Source: Desulfovibrio sp. JY
GTDB lineage: Bacteria > Desulfobacterota > Desulfovibrionia > Desulfovibrionales > Desulfovibrionaceae
NCBI GenBank assembly: GCA_021730285.1
Contig: CP082962.1
Coordinates: 4,411,501-4,475,500, forward strand
Length of the DNA: 64,000 nucleotides
Reading direction: 5' to 3'
Part shown: positions 9,567-18,926 of the stretch, piece by piece
How positions within the stretch are numbered: position 1 is the first letter of the stretch
Layout of the letters: each line of letters opens with the position of its first letter
Made by a program: the position numbers and the translations under genes
The notes under the pieces: generated by a model
The model's input: the letters and a program-made list of their open reading frames with translations, nothing else
Database searches by the model: none
Told to the model about the DNA's origin: nothing

Positions 9567-9595
9567 TGGACACATGGCGGCAAGTGCGCTATTTT
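9567..9595 (+). promoter_or_regulatory. candidate promoter for carD
   Basis: TGGACA (9567-9572), 17-bp spacer, TATTTT (9590-9595), 57 nt before the carD start in the pth-carD gap. Moderate match only. Confidence 0.35.
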
Positions 9596-9652
9596 GGCTC
9601 CTAGACGGCAATCGTGCATGCATGATGCGCGATTTCCGAAAGGAGTCGAACG

Positions 9653-10165
9653 GTGTTTTCCGAGGAACAACTTGTCGTGTATCCGGCCCAGGGAGTGGGC
9701 AGGGTCGAACGTATCGAGACCCAGGTAATCGGCGGGACCTCGGCTGATTTCTTTATCGTTCGTATCCTCAGCAACAACGTCACGCTCATGGTGCCGGTGG
9801 CCAACGCCGAAAACGTGGGCCTGCGTCCGCTCTGTACGGCCGAGCAAGGACTGGCCATTATCGAGTCCCTCAAAGACCGGTCGGATTTTACCGGCTATAC
9901 CGGTCAAAACTGGAATCGCCGTTACCGCGAATATTCCGAAAAACTGAAAAGCGGCGACCTGGCCGACGTGGCCTATGTGCTCAAGGAACTGCTTTTGATC
10001 GGCCAGAACAAGGAACTCTCCTTTGGCGAGCGCCGATTGCTCGAACAGGCCACGAGCCTTTTGACCCTGGAGCTGGCCCTGGCCCTGGACAAGGACCAGC
10101 AGGAAATCAAGGACGTCATCAACGAAATCTTCGCCGACGTGCTGGCTCCGAAACCCGAGGAATGA
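9653..10165 (+). CDS. carD: CarD/CdnL-family transcription regulator
   Basis: 170-aa protein with the CarD/CdnL/TRCF RNA-polymerase-interaction domain: a short barrel starting FSEEQLVVYPAQGVGRVE, then an all-helical C-terminal half. Members bind the RNA polymerase beta subunit and stabilise open complexes at rRNA and other promoters. The start is a GTG with AAAGGAG at 9639-9645, seven bases upstream. It sits between pth and rho, all on the plus strand. Confidence 0.9.
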   Translation: MFSEEQLVVYPAQGVGRVERIETQVIGGTSADFFIVRILSNNVTLMVPVANAENVGLRPLCTAEQGLAIIESLKDRSDFTGYTGQNWNRRYREYSEKLKSGDLADVAYVLKELLLIGQNKELSFGERRLLEQATSLLTLELALALDKDQQEIKDVINEIFADVLAPKPEE

Positions 10166-10207
10166 TCCGGGAGGACGGCTCTTTTCGAACAAGGGCCGCC
10201 CGTACGC

Positions 10208-10235
10208 TTGACAGACCCCGGAAAATGTATATGGA
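10208..10235 (+). promoter_or_regulatory. candidate sigma-70 promoter for rho
   Basis: Perfect -35 TTGACA (10208-10213), 16-bp spacer, TATGGA (10230-10235). The start of rho is about 280 nt further on; the gap 10166-10521 has no other gene. Long leaders with rho autoregulation are known in other bacteria, but no specific rut site was identified here. Confidence 0.5.
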
Positions 10236-10521
10236 TCGTTCCAGGCCGTTGTCGGTCTGTCCCCCACTGCCCTGGTCCCCGTAAAAAAGCGAGTTTATGC
10301 CGTTTCCCCTGTGGAGCGGCCCCACTGAACTCACGCTGCATCGGGTTTTTTCTTTCACTTCAATACGCGCCTCTTTGCGCCGGGCTATTTCTGTGAGCAA
10401 CGCACCAAAACGCCGTGGACGTCCGCCCCAGTCCCCACCCCCTCCTGCACCTTCCGATCCCGTCGAAAGCGACGACATCCTGCAACCACCTTCAGCGAAA
10501 CCGGGCCTGATGGAGACGTCT

Positions 10522-11769
10522 ATGAACCTCTCCGAACTGAAGCTTAAGAGCATGCCCGAGTTGATGGACCTGGCCGTCCAATACAACGTCGAAAATCCCA
10601 ACGGCATGCGCAAGCAGGAGCTGATCTTCGCCCTGCTGCAAAGCTGCGCCTCGCAAAACGGGGCCATTTTCGGCGAAGGCGTGCTGGAAATCCTGCCCGA
10701 CGGCTTCGGATTTCTGCGTTCGCCCATGTACAGCTACATGCCGGGTCCCGACGACATCTACGTCTCGCCCTCCCAGATCCGCCGCTTCGGCCTGCGCAAG
10801 GGCGACGTGGTCTCCGGCCAGATCCGCCCGCCCAAGGAAGGCGAACGCTACTTCGCCCTCCTGCGCGTGGGCGAGATCGGCTTCGCCCCGCCCGAGGCCT
10901 CGCGAAACCTGGTGCTCTTCGACAACCTGACGCCGCTTTACCCCGACAAGCGCTACGTCATGGAAAACGGGGCGGAAAACTATTCGTCCCGGGTCATCGA
11001 TCTCCTGACCCCCATCGGCCATGGCCAGCGCGGCATCATCGTCGCCCCGCCCCGCACCGGCAAGACCATGCTGCTGCAGACCATCGCCAACTCCATCAAC
11101 GCCAACCGCCCCGACGTCTTCCTCATCGTCCTCCTGATCGACGAACGCCCCGAGGAAGTCACGGACATGGAACGCACGGTCAAGGCCGAGGTCGTCTCCT
11201 CCACCTTCGACGAACCGCCCCAGCGCCATGTGCAGGTCGCCGAGATGGTCATCGAAAAGGCCAAGCGGCTCGTCGAGCGCAAGATCGACGTGGTCATCCT
11301 GCTCGACAGCATCACCCGCCTCGGCCGCGCCTACAACGCCGTGACCCCCTCGTCCGGACGCGTGCTTTCCGGCGGCCTGGACGCCAACGCCCTGCAGCGG
11401 CCCAAGCGCTTTTTCGGCGCGGCCCGCAATATCGAGGGCGGCGGATCGCTGACCATCATCGCCACGGCGCTCATCGACACCGGCTCCCGCATGGACGAAG
11501 TCATTTTCGAGGAGTTCAAGGGCACCGGCAACATGGAAATCTATCTGGACCGTCATTTGGCCGAAAAGCGCGTCTTCCCGGCCATCGACATCAACCGGTC
11601 CGGCACGCGCAAGGAAGAACTGCTGCTCGAAACCGACGTGCTCAACCGCGTCTGGATCCTGCGCAAGCTGCTCGCCCCCATGAGCCCCATCGACTCCATG
11701 GAGTTCTTGCTCGACAAGATGCGCGGCAGCAAGACCAACCGCGAATTCCTCGACCTCATGAACAGATGA
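10522..11769 (+). CDS. rho: transcription termination factor Rho
   Basis: 415-aa hexameric RNA helicase that ends transcripts. The N-terminal Rho domain begins [18 protein letters not shown]; the RNA-binding cold-shock-like domain holds [11 protein letters not shown] and [13 protein letters not shown]. Walker A is APPRTGKT at residues 175-182, Walker [11 protein letters not shown], and the Q-loop region [20 protein letters not shown] is present. I chose ATG 10522 (GGAG at 10512-10515, length as in E. coli Rho). A GTG at 10393 would add 43 residues rich in Pro and Arg (RRGRPP) but lacks a ribosome binding site. Confidence 0.95.
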   Translation: MNLSELKLKSMPELMDLAVQYNVENPNGMRKQELIFALLQSCASQNGAIFGEGVLEILPDGFGFLRSPMYSYMPGPDDIYVSPSQIRRFGLRKGDVVSGQIRPPKEGERYFALLRVGEIGFAPPEASRNLVLFDNLTPLYPDKRYVMENGAENYSSRVIDLLTPIGHGQRGIIVAPPRTGKTMLLQTIANSINANRPDVFLIVLLIDERPEEVTDMERTVKAEVVSSTFDEPPQRHVQVAEMVIEKAKRLVERKIDVVILLDSITRLGRAYNAVTPSSGRVLSGGLDANALQRPKRFFGAARNIEGGGSLTIIATALIDTGSRMDEVIFEEFKGTGNMEIYLDRHLAEKRVFPAIDINRSGTRKEELLLETDVLNRVWILRKLLAPMSPIDSMEFLLDKMRGSKTNREFLDLMNR

Positions 11770-11790
11770 CCGGGGAAGGCCCCGGTTTTT
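11769..11790 (+). terminator. rho-independent terminator after rho
   Basis: ACCGGGG / CCCCGGT perfect 7-bp stem with AAGG tetraloop and TTTT, beginning at the last base of the stop codon. Confidence 0.88.
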
Positions 11791-11799
11791 CACCCGCCC

Positions 11800-11829
11800 G
11801 GGGAGCGGCCGGCCCGCCGGCCGTTCCCC
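11800..11829. repeat. strong hairpin upstream of bepA-like gene
   Basis: 14-bp inverted repeat with one mismatch or wobble (GGGGAGCGGCCGGC / GCCGGCCGTTCCCC) and a 2-nt loop. There is no T run; it could stabilise the end of the rho transcript. Confidence 0.45.
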
Positions 11830-11935
11830 CCTCGCCGGGATTTTGCGCCCGCCTGCTCGAAAGCCGTATATTAAACATGGGTTAGGGAAACGCCTCCGAC
11901 TTTCCTTCCCGCCTGTATCGGGATATGTACCGGCC

Positions 11936-13405
11936 ATGTCCGTCCAACGCTTCCGCTTCGTGCCGGGCGGGTCCCGGCGTCTGGCCGCAGCCCTGGCCGC
12001 CGTCTTTTTCTTTGTGACCGCGGTCCTTGTCCCTGCGGCCCAGGCCAGCTTTTTCTCCTTTGACCTCAAGGACGAGCGCGAACTCGGTGAGAAGTTCAAT
12101 GCGCTGATCCGCGCCCGGATGCCGCTGATCGAAGACACCGAGGTCAACGACTACATCCAGGGCATCATCAACCGGCTGGTGCGGGTCAAGCCGCCCATGG
12201 CCTTTCCCATCACCCTCGGCGTCATCAACAACAACGCCGTCAACGCCTTTGCCGGCCCGGCCGGCTACGTCTTCGTCTACACCGGCCTGCTGCTCCAGAT
12301 GGATCACGAATCCGAGGTGGCCGGCGTCCTGGCCCACGAACTGGGCCACGTCAGCCAGCAGCACATCGCCAAGCGCATGGGCGAAATGCAGGCCCTGTCC
12401 ATCGGCCAACTCGTCGGCGTCCTGGCCGGCGTGATCCTCGGCCAGACCACCGGCAACCGCGACCTCGGCAGCGCCGTGGCCATAGGCAGCCAGGCGGCCT
12501 CGGCCCATGCCTACCTGAAATATTCCCGCGACGACGAGCGCGAGGCCGACCAGGTCGGCATGAACACCCTCGTCGCCGCCGGCTACCGGCCCCAGGGGCT
12601 CGTCGACGCCTTCGAAACCATGCGCCGGCTGCGCTTCATGCAGGGCGGCGGCATCATTCCCACCTACTTAAGCACCCACCCCGGCCTCGAGGAACGCATG
12701 GGCTACCTGAGGGACCGGCTGAAGCTGCTGCCCAAAAACGTGCTCGACCGCAAGGACGACGACGTGGCCTTCAAGCGGGCCCAGATGCTGGTGCGCGCCC
12801 GCTACACCGATCCCAAGAACGCGGTGGCCTATTTCCGCAAGCTCGGGGACAAGGCCACCTGCCTGGACAAGCTCGGGCTGGCCATCGCCCTGTCCCGGTC
12901 CCTGGCCGACATGAGCCAGGCCAAACCGGCCTTCGAGACGGCGCTGGCCTGCGGCGGCAACGATGCGCTGGTGCTGCGCGAGTCGGGCCGGTATTTCCTG
13001 AAGATTCGCGATTTCGCCCGGGCCAAAAGCCTGCTCCAGGCGGCCCTGCGGCAAAATCCCCGGGATATCGACGCCAACTACGAATACGGCCGCATGCTGG
13101 CCCAGGAAGGCAACTACAAGGAGGCCGTGCGCTACCTGGACCAGGTGCGCATGCGCGTGCCGGAGAACCCGGAAATCCGCGCCCTCTACGGACAAATTCT
13201 CGGCCAGGCCGGCGACATCTTCCACGCCTACCTCAACCTCACCTACGCCGCCATCTACGAGAACAACCCCCGCCAGGCCAAATTCCAGATGGACAAGGCC
13301 AAGGCCGCGGCCAAAAGCGACGACGACCGCCGCGAACTGGCCCGGCTCGAACAGACCATGAAAAAACGTTCGGCCTACTGGAAGAAATCGCTTTTGGGAA
13401 ATTAG
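11936..13405 (+). CDS. bepA: BepA-like M48 metallopeptidase with TPR repeats
   Basis: 489-aa periplasmic zinc peptidase related to BepA/YfgC, an outer-membrane protein quality-control protease. An N-terminal signal peptide (Arg-rich start, hydrophobic 15-35, cleavage near AQA-S) is followed by the M48 domain with zinc motif HELGH at residues 134-138 and the downstream ligand segment DDEREADQVG. The C-terminal third (from about 270) consists of tetratricopeptide-like helices (ANYEYGRMLAQEGNYKEA). ATG 11936 was chosen for the signal peptide; an in-frame start at 11843 would add 31 uncharacteristic residues. The gene is monocistronic and ends at a bidirectional terminator. Confidence 0.85.
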   Translation: MSVQRFRFVPGGSRRLAAALAAVFFFVTAVLVPAAQASFFSFDLKDERELGEKFNALIRARMPLIEDTEVNDYIQGIINRLVRVKPPMAFPITLGVINNNAVNAFAGPAGYVFVYTGLLLQMDHESEVAGVLAHELGHVSQQHIAKRMGEMQALSIGQLVGVLAGVILGQTTGNRDLGSAVAIGSQAASAHAYLKYSRDDEREADQVGMNTLVAAGYRPQGLVDAFETMRRLRFMQGGGIIPTYLSTHPGLEERMGYLRDRLKLLPKNVLDRKDDDVAFKRAQMLVRARYTDPKNAVAYFRKLGDKATCLDKLGLAIALSRSLADMSQAKPAFETALACGGNDALVLRESGRYFLKIRDFARAKSLLQAALRQNPRDIDANYEYGRMLAQEGNYKEAVRYLDQVRMRVPENPEIRALYGQILGQAGDIFHAYLNLTYAAIYENNPRQAKFQMDKAKAAAKSDDDRRELARLEQTMKKRSAYWKKSLLGN

Positions 13406-13433
13406 CGCCGGAGCCCGAGGGGAAAGGCCTTTC

Positions 13434-13479
13434 AAACGCGAGCGGGGACGCCCTTCATAGGACGTCCCCGCTCGCGTTT
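13434..13479. terminator. bidirectional terminator between convergent genes
   Basis: Perfect 17-bp inverted repeat (AAACGCGAGCGGGGACG at 13434-13450 with its complement at 13463-13479), 12-nt loop, with T-ending arms on both strands. It separates the bepA-like gene from the convergent CBS-domain gene. Confidence 0.85.
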
Positions 13480-13505
13480 CGACGTTCTTCCGTCCTCTCC
13501 CGGCC

Positions 13506-14162
13506 CTAGTCCCTCGTCCAGGAAAGCACCTGACAGTTTTTTTCCAGAAGCGTGTGCAGTTCGCGTTCGCGGGTTTCCGGCAGGCCCTGGATGCGGATGG
13601 AGACGTCGCGGCGCGAGGGGTCGGCCCGGTCGTAGGAGGACAGGATGCTGATGATGCGGGCCTCGTGGCCGCGCAGGGCGTCGAGCACGGGCTTGAGGCT
13701 CCCCTCGGCCGTGCCCAGGCGCAGCCCGATCTGAATCCCGCCCTGGTCGATGCCGGTGATGGACACGAGCAGCCGGAAGATGTCGGTGTCCGTGATGATG
13801 CCCACCACCTTGCTGTCGGCGTCGATGACAGGGAGGCTGCCTATCTTGAGGTCGCGCATGATCAGCGCCGCCCGCTCCACCGTGTCCGTGGGCCGGAGGA
13901 AGCGCGGCGATTTGGTCATGATGTTTTTGACCTTCATCTCCGAGAGCAGATAGGTCAGTTCGTACATGTCCAGGGAGGTGGCGTCCGAAGGCGAGGCCGC
14001 CTTGAGGTCGCGCTCGGCCACGATGCCGATGAGCTTGCCGTCCTTGTCCACGACGGGCAGGCGGCGGATTTTGCGTTCGCGCATCATTCGCCCGGCCTTG
14101 ATCATGGACACGTCCCCGGTCGCCGTAACGACGTTTCGCGACATCCAATCCCCGACGAGCAT
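13506..14162 (-). CDS. CBS-domain pair protein with C-terminal ACT-like domain
   Basis: 218-aa cytosolic protein. Two CBS domains (about 1-60 and 75-130; MSRNVVTATGD and MTKSPRFLRPTDTVE) normally bind adenine nucleotides. The last 80 residues (IQIGLRLGTAEGSLKPVLDAL...VSIRIQG) resemble an ACT-type ligand domain. It is the last gene of the gabT-liv run, 67 nt after livF, and has AAGGAGC before its ATG. This placement suggests an energy- or amino-acid-sensing accessory of the transporter; no catalytic domain is present. Confidence 0.8.
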   Translation of the reverse strand: MLVGDWMSRNVVTATGDVSMIKAGRMMRERKIRRLPVVDKDGKLIGIVAERDLKAASPSDATSLDMYELTYLLSEMKVKNIMTKSPRFLRPTDTVERAALIMRDLKIGSLPVIDADSKVVGIITDTDIFRLLVSITGIDQGGIQIGLRLGTAEGSLKPVLDALRGHEARIISILSSYDRADPSRRDVSIRIQGLPETRERELHTLLEKNCQVLSWTRD

Positions 14163-14229
14163 GCTGTCTGGCTCCTTGCGCTAAAGGTGAGGCGGACCGG
14201 ACCGCGCGGCCCGGCCCGCCGGGATATCG

Positions 14230-14940
14230 TCAAATGCCCAGATAGGCCGTCTTGATGTGCGGGTTTTCGAGCAGCTGCGCGGCCTCGCCGGCAAGGGCCA
14301 CCCGGCCGTGCTCCAGCACGTAGCCCCGGTCGGACAGCTTCAGCGAATGATTCACGTCCTGTTCGACCAGAAGCACGGTGGTGCCGGTGTCGGCGATCTT
14401 GCGCAGCGTTTCGAAGATGGACTTGACCAGGATCGGGGCCAGGCCGAGCGACGGCTCGTCGAGCATGAGCAACCCCGGCAGGGCCATCAGCCCCCGGCCG
14501 ATGGCCACCATCTGTTGTTCGCCGCCGGAAAGGGTCATGGCCATCTGTTCCTGGCGCTCGAGCAGGCGCGGCAGAAGCGCATGCACCTGGCGCAAGGTTT
14601 TCTCGCGCTCCTTGTAGGCCCGTGGCGTATAGGCGCCGATGGCCAGGTTTTCGGCCACGGTCATGAGCGAAAAAAGCCGCCGCCCCTCGGGCACCTGGAC
14701 GATGCCGCGCTCGACGATGCGTTCGGGGGGCAGGTTCTGGATGGGCTCGCCCTTGAAGCGAATAATGCCCGAAGTTGGGGAAAGCAGGCCGGAGATGGTC
14801 TTGAGCAAGGTGGACTTGCCCGCGCCGTTGCCGCCGATGATGCTGACGACCTCGCCCTCCTCCACGGTCAGGGACAGGTCGTTTATGACCTGGACGTCGC
14901 CGTAGGCCACGTCGATATGTTCCACGCTAAGCAGCGTCAT
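14230..14940 (-). CDS. livF: branched-chain-amino-acid-type ABC transporter ATPase LivF
   Basis: 236-aa ABC ATPase of the HAAT family. Walker A GGNGAGKST (about 35-43), signature LSGGEQQM, Walker B GLLMLDEPS, H-loop region LLVEQDVNHSL. The start ATG overlaps the end of livG by 14 nt, with GGGAGG in front. It forms the importer with LivG, LivH, LivM and the binding protein LivK; the substrate is probably an amino acid, and the gabT linkage hints at 4-aminobutyrate or a similar omega-amino acid. Confidence 0.93.
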   Translation of the reverse strand: MTLLSVEHIDVAYGDVQVINDLSLTVEEGEVVSIIGGNGAGKSTLLKTISGLLSPTSGIIRFKGEPIQNLPPERIVERGIVQVPEGRRLFSLMTVAENLAIGAYTPRAYKEREKTLRQVHALLPRLLERQEQMAMTLSGGEQQMVAIGRGLMALPGLLMLDEPSLGLAPILVKSIFETLRKIADTGTTVLLVEQDVNHSLKLSDRGYVLEHGRVALAGEAAQLLENPHIKTAYLGI

Positions 14941-15655
14941 AGTCGCCTCCCAGGTAGGCCTTGATGACGTTCTCGTCCCTGGTCACCTCTTCGGGGGTGC
15001 CCTCGGCGATCTTCTGGCCGAACTGGACCACGGCCACCCGGTCGGACAGGGCCATGACGGCGCGCATGATGTGCTCGATGACGAAGACCGTCACGCCCCG
15101 GTCGCGCAGCCCCCTAATGACGGCGATCATGTCGTCGACCTCGGTCGGGCGCAGGCCGGCCATGACCTCGTCGAGCAGCAGCAGCTCGGGGTCGGTGGCC
15201 AGGGCCTTGCCGATCTCCAGGCGCTTGCGGTCGGCGATGGTAAGGTTGCCGGCCAGACGGTCGCGCAGGTGGTCGAGCCCCAGGATGGCCATGACCTCCT
15301 CGGCCTTCTCGCGGGCCTTGTGGGTCGTTTCGTTATGCAGGAAGGCGCCGACCATGACATTATAGAGGACCGTCTTGGAGCCGAAGGGCTTGACGATCTG
15401 GAAGGTGCGGGCCAGCCCCATCTTGCACAAGTCCCAGGGCTTGCGGCCGTTTATGACCTCCCCCTTGAAGCGGATGGTCCCCTCGGTCGGCGCGTAGACG
15501 CCGGCCACGAGGTTAAATACCGTGGACTTGCCCGCCCCGTTTGGGCCGATAAGGGCCATGATCTCGCCTTTGGCGATATGCAGGTCCAGGGCGCTGACCG
15601 CCGTCAGGCCGCCGAAGTTCTTGGTCAGGGCCGTTATTTCCAGGATGTTGCTCAT
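14927..15655 (-). CDS. livG: branched-chain-amino-acid-type ABC transporter ATPase LivG
   Basis: 242-aa ABC ATPase. Walker A GPNGAGKST, Q-loop RTFQIVKPF typical of LivG, signature-like LTIADRKRLEIGKAL and Walker B LLLLDEVMAGL; C-terminal LivG tail EGTPEEVTRDENVIKAYLG. The signature reads LTIADRK instead of LSGGQ, a common LivG variation. ATG 15655 overlaps the livM stop (ATGA), so the two are translationally coupled. A longer open frame upstream is the shadow of livM. Confidence 0.93.
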   Translation of the reverse strand: MSNILEITALTKNFGGLTAVSALDLHIAKGEIMALIGPNGAGKSTVFNLVAGVYAPTEGTIRFKGEVINGRKPWDLCKMGLARTFQIVKPFGSKTVLYNVMVGAFLHNETTHKAREKAEEVMAILGLDHLRDRLAGNLTIADRKRLEIGKALATDPELLLLDEVMAGLRPTEVDDMIAVIRGLRDRGVTVFVIEHIMRAVMALSDRVAVVQFGQKIAEGTPEEVTRDENVIKAYLGGDYDAA

Positions 15656-16668
15656 GCGGCTTCTCCCTTGGGGGCGTCGTCGCGGGTGATCTTGCGGGCT
15701 ATTTTGTCGTAGGCGGCGGCCAGCGGCGCGGTCAGGCCCTGCGGCTTGTAGAGCATGACCAGGATGAGGATGAGGCCGAAGATGACCAGGTGCAGGCCCG
15801 GCAGCATGTCGCTTAGGTAGATGCGGGTGAACTCGTTTAAGGGCCGCAGCACCAGCGCGCCGATGACCGGGCCGGCGATGGTGCCCCGGCCGCCGATGAG
15901 CGCGATAAAGGCGATCTCGAAGGAGAGGTCCAGGCCCATGAGCCCCTTGGGATAGAAGTAGAGCATGAGCTGGGCGTAGAAGGTGCCGGCCAGGGCGGTG
16001 AAAAAGCAGGACAGGGCCATGGCCAGCAGCTTGTAGTTGGCCACGTTGACGCCGAGCGCCCCGGCCGCTTCCGGCTCCTCGCCGCCGGCGGCCAGGTAGT
16101 AGCCGATCTTGGACCGGGAGATGACCCAGGTCAGCGCCAGGACGAGGACGAGCATGACGAGGATGATGTAATAATAGGGCAGCTTGGACATGAACTGGTA
16201 GCTCCAGAACGAGCCCTGCTTGAGCGGAATGAGAAGTCCCCGGGGACCGTTTATGTGCAGCGGTCCGAGGTAGTTGATGTTTTCGACGATGACCCGGATG
16301 CCCTCGGCAAAGGCGATGGTGCACAGGCAGAAATAGGCCCCGCGCAGCCGGAAGGTGGGGAGTCCCATGATGATGCCGACGATGGCGGCCAGCACCCCGC
16401 CGACCAGCATGCCGAGCCAGGGCGAAACGCCGTATTGCAGGGTCAGGATGGTCGAGGTGTAGGCCCCGATGCCGACGAAGACGGAATGCCCGAGAGGCAG
16501 CACGCCGGCAAAGCCGCCGACCAGGTTCCACGACGTGGTCAGGTAGGCGTAGAAAAAGAGCAAAATGAGAATTTGCAGGTAGGTTGGCGAGGTGACCACC
16601 AGCGGCAGCCCGAAGGCGACCAGGGCGGCCAGGCCCAGAAGCGACGTGTCGAGTTGTTTTCGGCTCAC
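15652..16668 (-). CDS. livM: branched-chain-amino-acid-type ABC permease LivM
   Basis: 338-aa permease with about nine hydrophobic segments. The conserved LivM block GHSVFVGIGAY...LP and the EAA-like loop ALIGGRGTIAGPVIGA are present. The start GTG at 16668 is preceded by GGAGG (16676-16680), better than the upstream in-frame TTG at 16686. It starts 11 nt after livH ends and overlaps livG. Confidence 0.93.
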   Translation of the reverse strand: MSRKQLDTSLLGLAALVAFGLPLVVTSPTYLQILILLFFYAYLTTSWNLVGGFAGVLPLGHSVFVGIGAYTSTILTLQYGVSPWLGMLVGGVLAAIVGIIMGLPTFRLRGAYFCLCTIAFAEGIRVIVENINYLGPLHINGPRGLLIPLKQGSFWSYQFMSKLPYYYIILVMLVLVLALTWVISRSKIGYYLAAGGEEPEAAGALGVNVANYKLLAMALSCFFTALAGTFYAQLMLYFYPKGLMGLDLSFEIAFIALIGGRGTIAGPVIGALVLRPLNEFTRIYLSDMLPGLHLVIFGLILILVMLYKPQGLTAPLAAAYDKIARKITRDDAPKGEAA

Positions 16669-16679
16669 GATGTCCCCTC

Positions 16680-17564
16680 CTACCAATCCTGTTTGTTGCC
16701 GAAAAAACCCGAGGGTTTTACGAACAAAATAATAAGGAAAATTGCGTAGATGATTGCTTCGGTCCAGGTCGAGGCCATAAACTGGGAAAAGACCGATTCG
16801 ACAAGACCGATCACCAGGCCGCCGAGCAGCGCCCCGGGAATGCTGCCGAGCCCGCCGAGCACCACGATGATGAACGCCCGGATGTCGAAGACCACGCCCA
16901 CCGAGGGATAGACGTAGTAAAACGGGATGAGCACGCAGCCGGCGATGCCGGCGATGGCCGTGCCGAGGCCAAAGGCGATGTTGTAGACCTTGTACTGGTC
17001 GATGCCCATAAGGTTGGCCGCCTCGCGGTCAAGGGCGGTGGCCCGAAGCGCCATGCCGATCTTGGTCTTGCGCATGAAAAGGGCCAGCCCCACGGCGGTC
17101 AGGATCGCCACCACGAAGCCGGAAAATTTCGGGATCGAGACGATATACGGCCCCAGCGCCATGGACTTGTTGGAAATGGCCGTGCGCACGGTGCGGTACT
17201 CGGCGCCGAAGCACATGAGCGCCAGGTTGTCGAGGACGTACCAGACGCCGGTGGTGACGATGATGACCGTCGCCGGCTCGCGCACTTCCCGCTCGGACTT
17301 GAACACGGGCTTTATCACCACGTCCTGGAGATAGTAGCCGAAGAAATAGAGGATTGGTGGAACGATAATAAGGGCCAGGTACGGGTGGATGCCCGTGAGC
17401 TTGATCAGCCAGTAGGCGCTGAACATGCCGACCATCAGCAGGGAGCCGTGGGCGAAGTTGATCACCTTCATCACCCCGAAGATCAGGGTGAGTCCGAGGG
17501 CGGTCAGCCCGTACATGGCGCCCATCATGAGGCCGTTTATGATTGACTGTATCACCTCGGTCAT
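16680..17564 (-). CDS. livH: branched-chain-amino-acid-type ABC permease LivH
   Basis: 294-aa permease with about eight membrane helices. It has the LivH N-terminus (MMGAMYGLTALGLTLIFGVM and INFAHGSLLMVG) and the late loop VVLGGLGSIPGALLGG. The partner of LivM. It lies 72 nt downstream of livK, across a strong hairpin. Confidence 0.94.
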   Translation of the reverse strand: MTEVIQSIINGLMMGAMYGLTALGLTLIFGVMKVINFAHGSLLMVGMFSAYWLIKLTGIHPYLALIIVPPILYFFGYYLQDVVIKPVFKSEREVREPATVIIVTTGVWYVLDNLALMCFGAEYRTVRTAISNKSMALGPYIVSIPKFSGFVVAILTAVGLALFMRKTKIGMALRATALDREAANLMGIDQYKVYNIAFGLGTAIAGIAGCVLIPFYYVYPSVGVVFDIRAFIIVVLGGLGSIPGALLGGLVIGLVESVFSQFMASTWTEAIIYAIFLIILFVKPSGFFGNKQDW

Positions 17565-17586
17565 GAGGCCTTCTCTCCGGACGTTT

Positions 17587-17619
17587 GCTCCGGACCGCCG
17601 GGAGGCGGCGATCCGGAGC
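17587..17619 (-). terminator. intra-operon hairpin between livK and livH
   Basis: GCTCCGGA / TCCGGAGC outer stem with an inner GCC/GGC pairing and no T run. Such hairpins after a binding-protein gene often stabilise its mRNA and lower expression of the membrane genes. Confidence 0.55.
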
Positions 17620-17636
17620 GTTTGCGGCTTGCGGGG

Positions 17637-18884
17637 TTACTTGTTGGCCGGGAAGACCGGGGTGTAGCCAGCACGACGGGCGGACTTCGGCCACACGGTC
17701 ACGCGCTGGGGCTTGCCGTCGACCTTGGCCACCTGGACGATGACGATGCCGGCATTCTTGTTCTGGCCGTTCTTGTCGAACTCGACGCCGTCGTAGGAGA
17801 CAATCATGGCCGGGCCGGTGGTCAGCTTGGTGGTGGCCAGGGCCTCGCGAAGCTTGGCCGGGTCGGTGGAGGCGGCGCGTTCCAGGGAGTCGGCGATGAC
17901 GTACATGGAGGCGTAGGCGTCCACGGATTCGCCGGTCATGTCATAGCCGTACTTCTTCTTGAACTTGGCGTTGGTTTCCTTGGCCCCGGGCTTGTTGACG
18001 TCGGTGTTCCACTCGACCTCGTCGAAAAAGCCCATGGCGTTGTCGCCGGTATTCTCCAGGAACTTGGGATCGGCATGGCCGCCGCCGCTGGTCAGCACGA
18101 CCTTGGGCTTGAGCTGCATTTCGGCCATGGTGTTGGTGAGAAGGATGGCGTCGGCGGCGTTGGAGACGAGCATCACGATGTCGGGATTGGCGGCCTTAAG
18201 CTTGGTCACGACCGGGGTCAGGTCCGTGGCCGTGGACGGATAGGGCTCGTCGAGCACGACCTTGTAGCCGTCCTTTTCGGCCAGCTTGCGCCACTTCTCG
18301 GCAAAGCCGGTGCCCCAGTCGCCGTTTTCGAAGACAAAGGCGATGGTATTGAGCTTGGTGCCGGTTTCCGCCTGCATGTCCTTGAGGAAACGGAACTGGT
18401 CGCGCACCCACCAGGAATCCTTGGCGGCCACGCGGAAGATGTTCTTGAAACCGCGCTCGGTGATGGTGTCGCGAACGGCCACGGGCACGACAAAGGGGAT
18501 GCCGTAACGCTCGGCGACCTGGGTGGCCGGATAGGTGACGGCGGAGTTCCAGCAGCCGGTCAGGATGTTGACCTTCTCGGTGTTGATGAGCCGCTCGGTC
18601 TCGCTGACGCCAACCGTGGGGTCGGACTTGCTGTCGGCATAGACGAGGTCGAGCTTGGCCCCGCCTAAGGACTTGATGCCGCCGGCAGCATTTATTTCCT
18701 CGATGGCCATTTCCCGGGCCTGCTTGCCCTGGACGCCGACCGAGGCCGACGGGCCGGACATGGGCTCGACGTTGCCGATCTTGATCACCTTGTCAGCGGC
18801 AGCGGCCGGCGATGCGGCCAGGAAAAGCCCCAGCGCCGCGGCCAGGCAGCAGGCTACCAGCGATCGTTTACCCTGCGATTTCAT
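17637..18884 (-). CDS. livK: periplasmic amino-acid-binding protein (LivK family)
   Basis: 415-aa type I periplasmic binding protein. The signal peptide (KRSLVACCLAAALGLFLAASPAAAA) ends near residue 30. The mature start VIKIGNVEPMSGPSASVG is the family hallmark, with later blocks NILTGCWNSAVTYPATQVAERYGIPFV and YDMTGESVDAYASMYVIAD. It supplies substrate to LivHMGF. It starts 42 nt after the gabT stop, so it is probably in the same transcript, under the sigma-54 promoter upstream of gabT. Confidence 0.93.
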   Translation of the reverse strand: MKSQGKRSLVACCLAAALGLFLAASPAAAADKVIKIGNVEPMSGPSASVGVQGKQAREMAIEEINAAGGIKSLGGAKLDLVYADSKSDPTVGVSETERLINTEKVNILTGCWNSAVTYPATQVAERYGIPFVVPVAVRDTITERGFKNIFRVAAKDSWWVRDQFRFLKDMQAETGTKLNTIAFVFENGDWGTGFAEKWRKLAEKDGYKVVLDEPYPSTATDLTPVVTKLKAANPDIVMLVSNAADAILLTNTMAEMQLKPKVVLTSGGGHADPKFLENTGDNAMGFFDEVEWNTDVNKPGAKETNAKFKKKYGYDMTGESVDAYASMYVIADSLERAASTDPAKLREALATTKLTTGPAMIVSYDGVEFDKNGQNKNAGIVIVQVAKVDGKPQRVTVWPKSARRAGYTPVFPANK

Positions 18885-18926
18885 GCAATACCCCTTGGTT
18901 GACGGTTGCTGTCGGTCGGGCCTCGT

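Noticed and set aside
10393-10521. An N-terminal extension of Rho from GTG 10393
   Set aside because: It would add an Arg/Pro-rich leader, but there is no ribosome binding site; ATG 10522 has GGAG and gives the normal Rho length. Some related annotations may still prefer the longer form.
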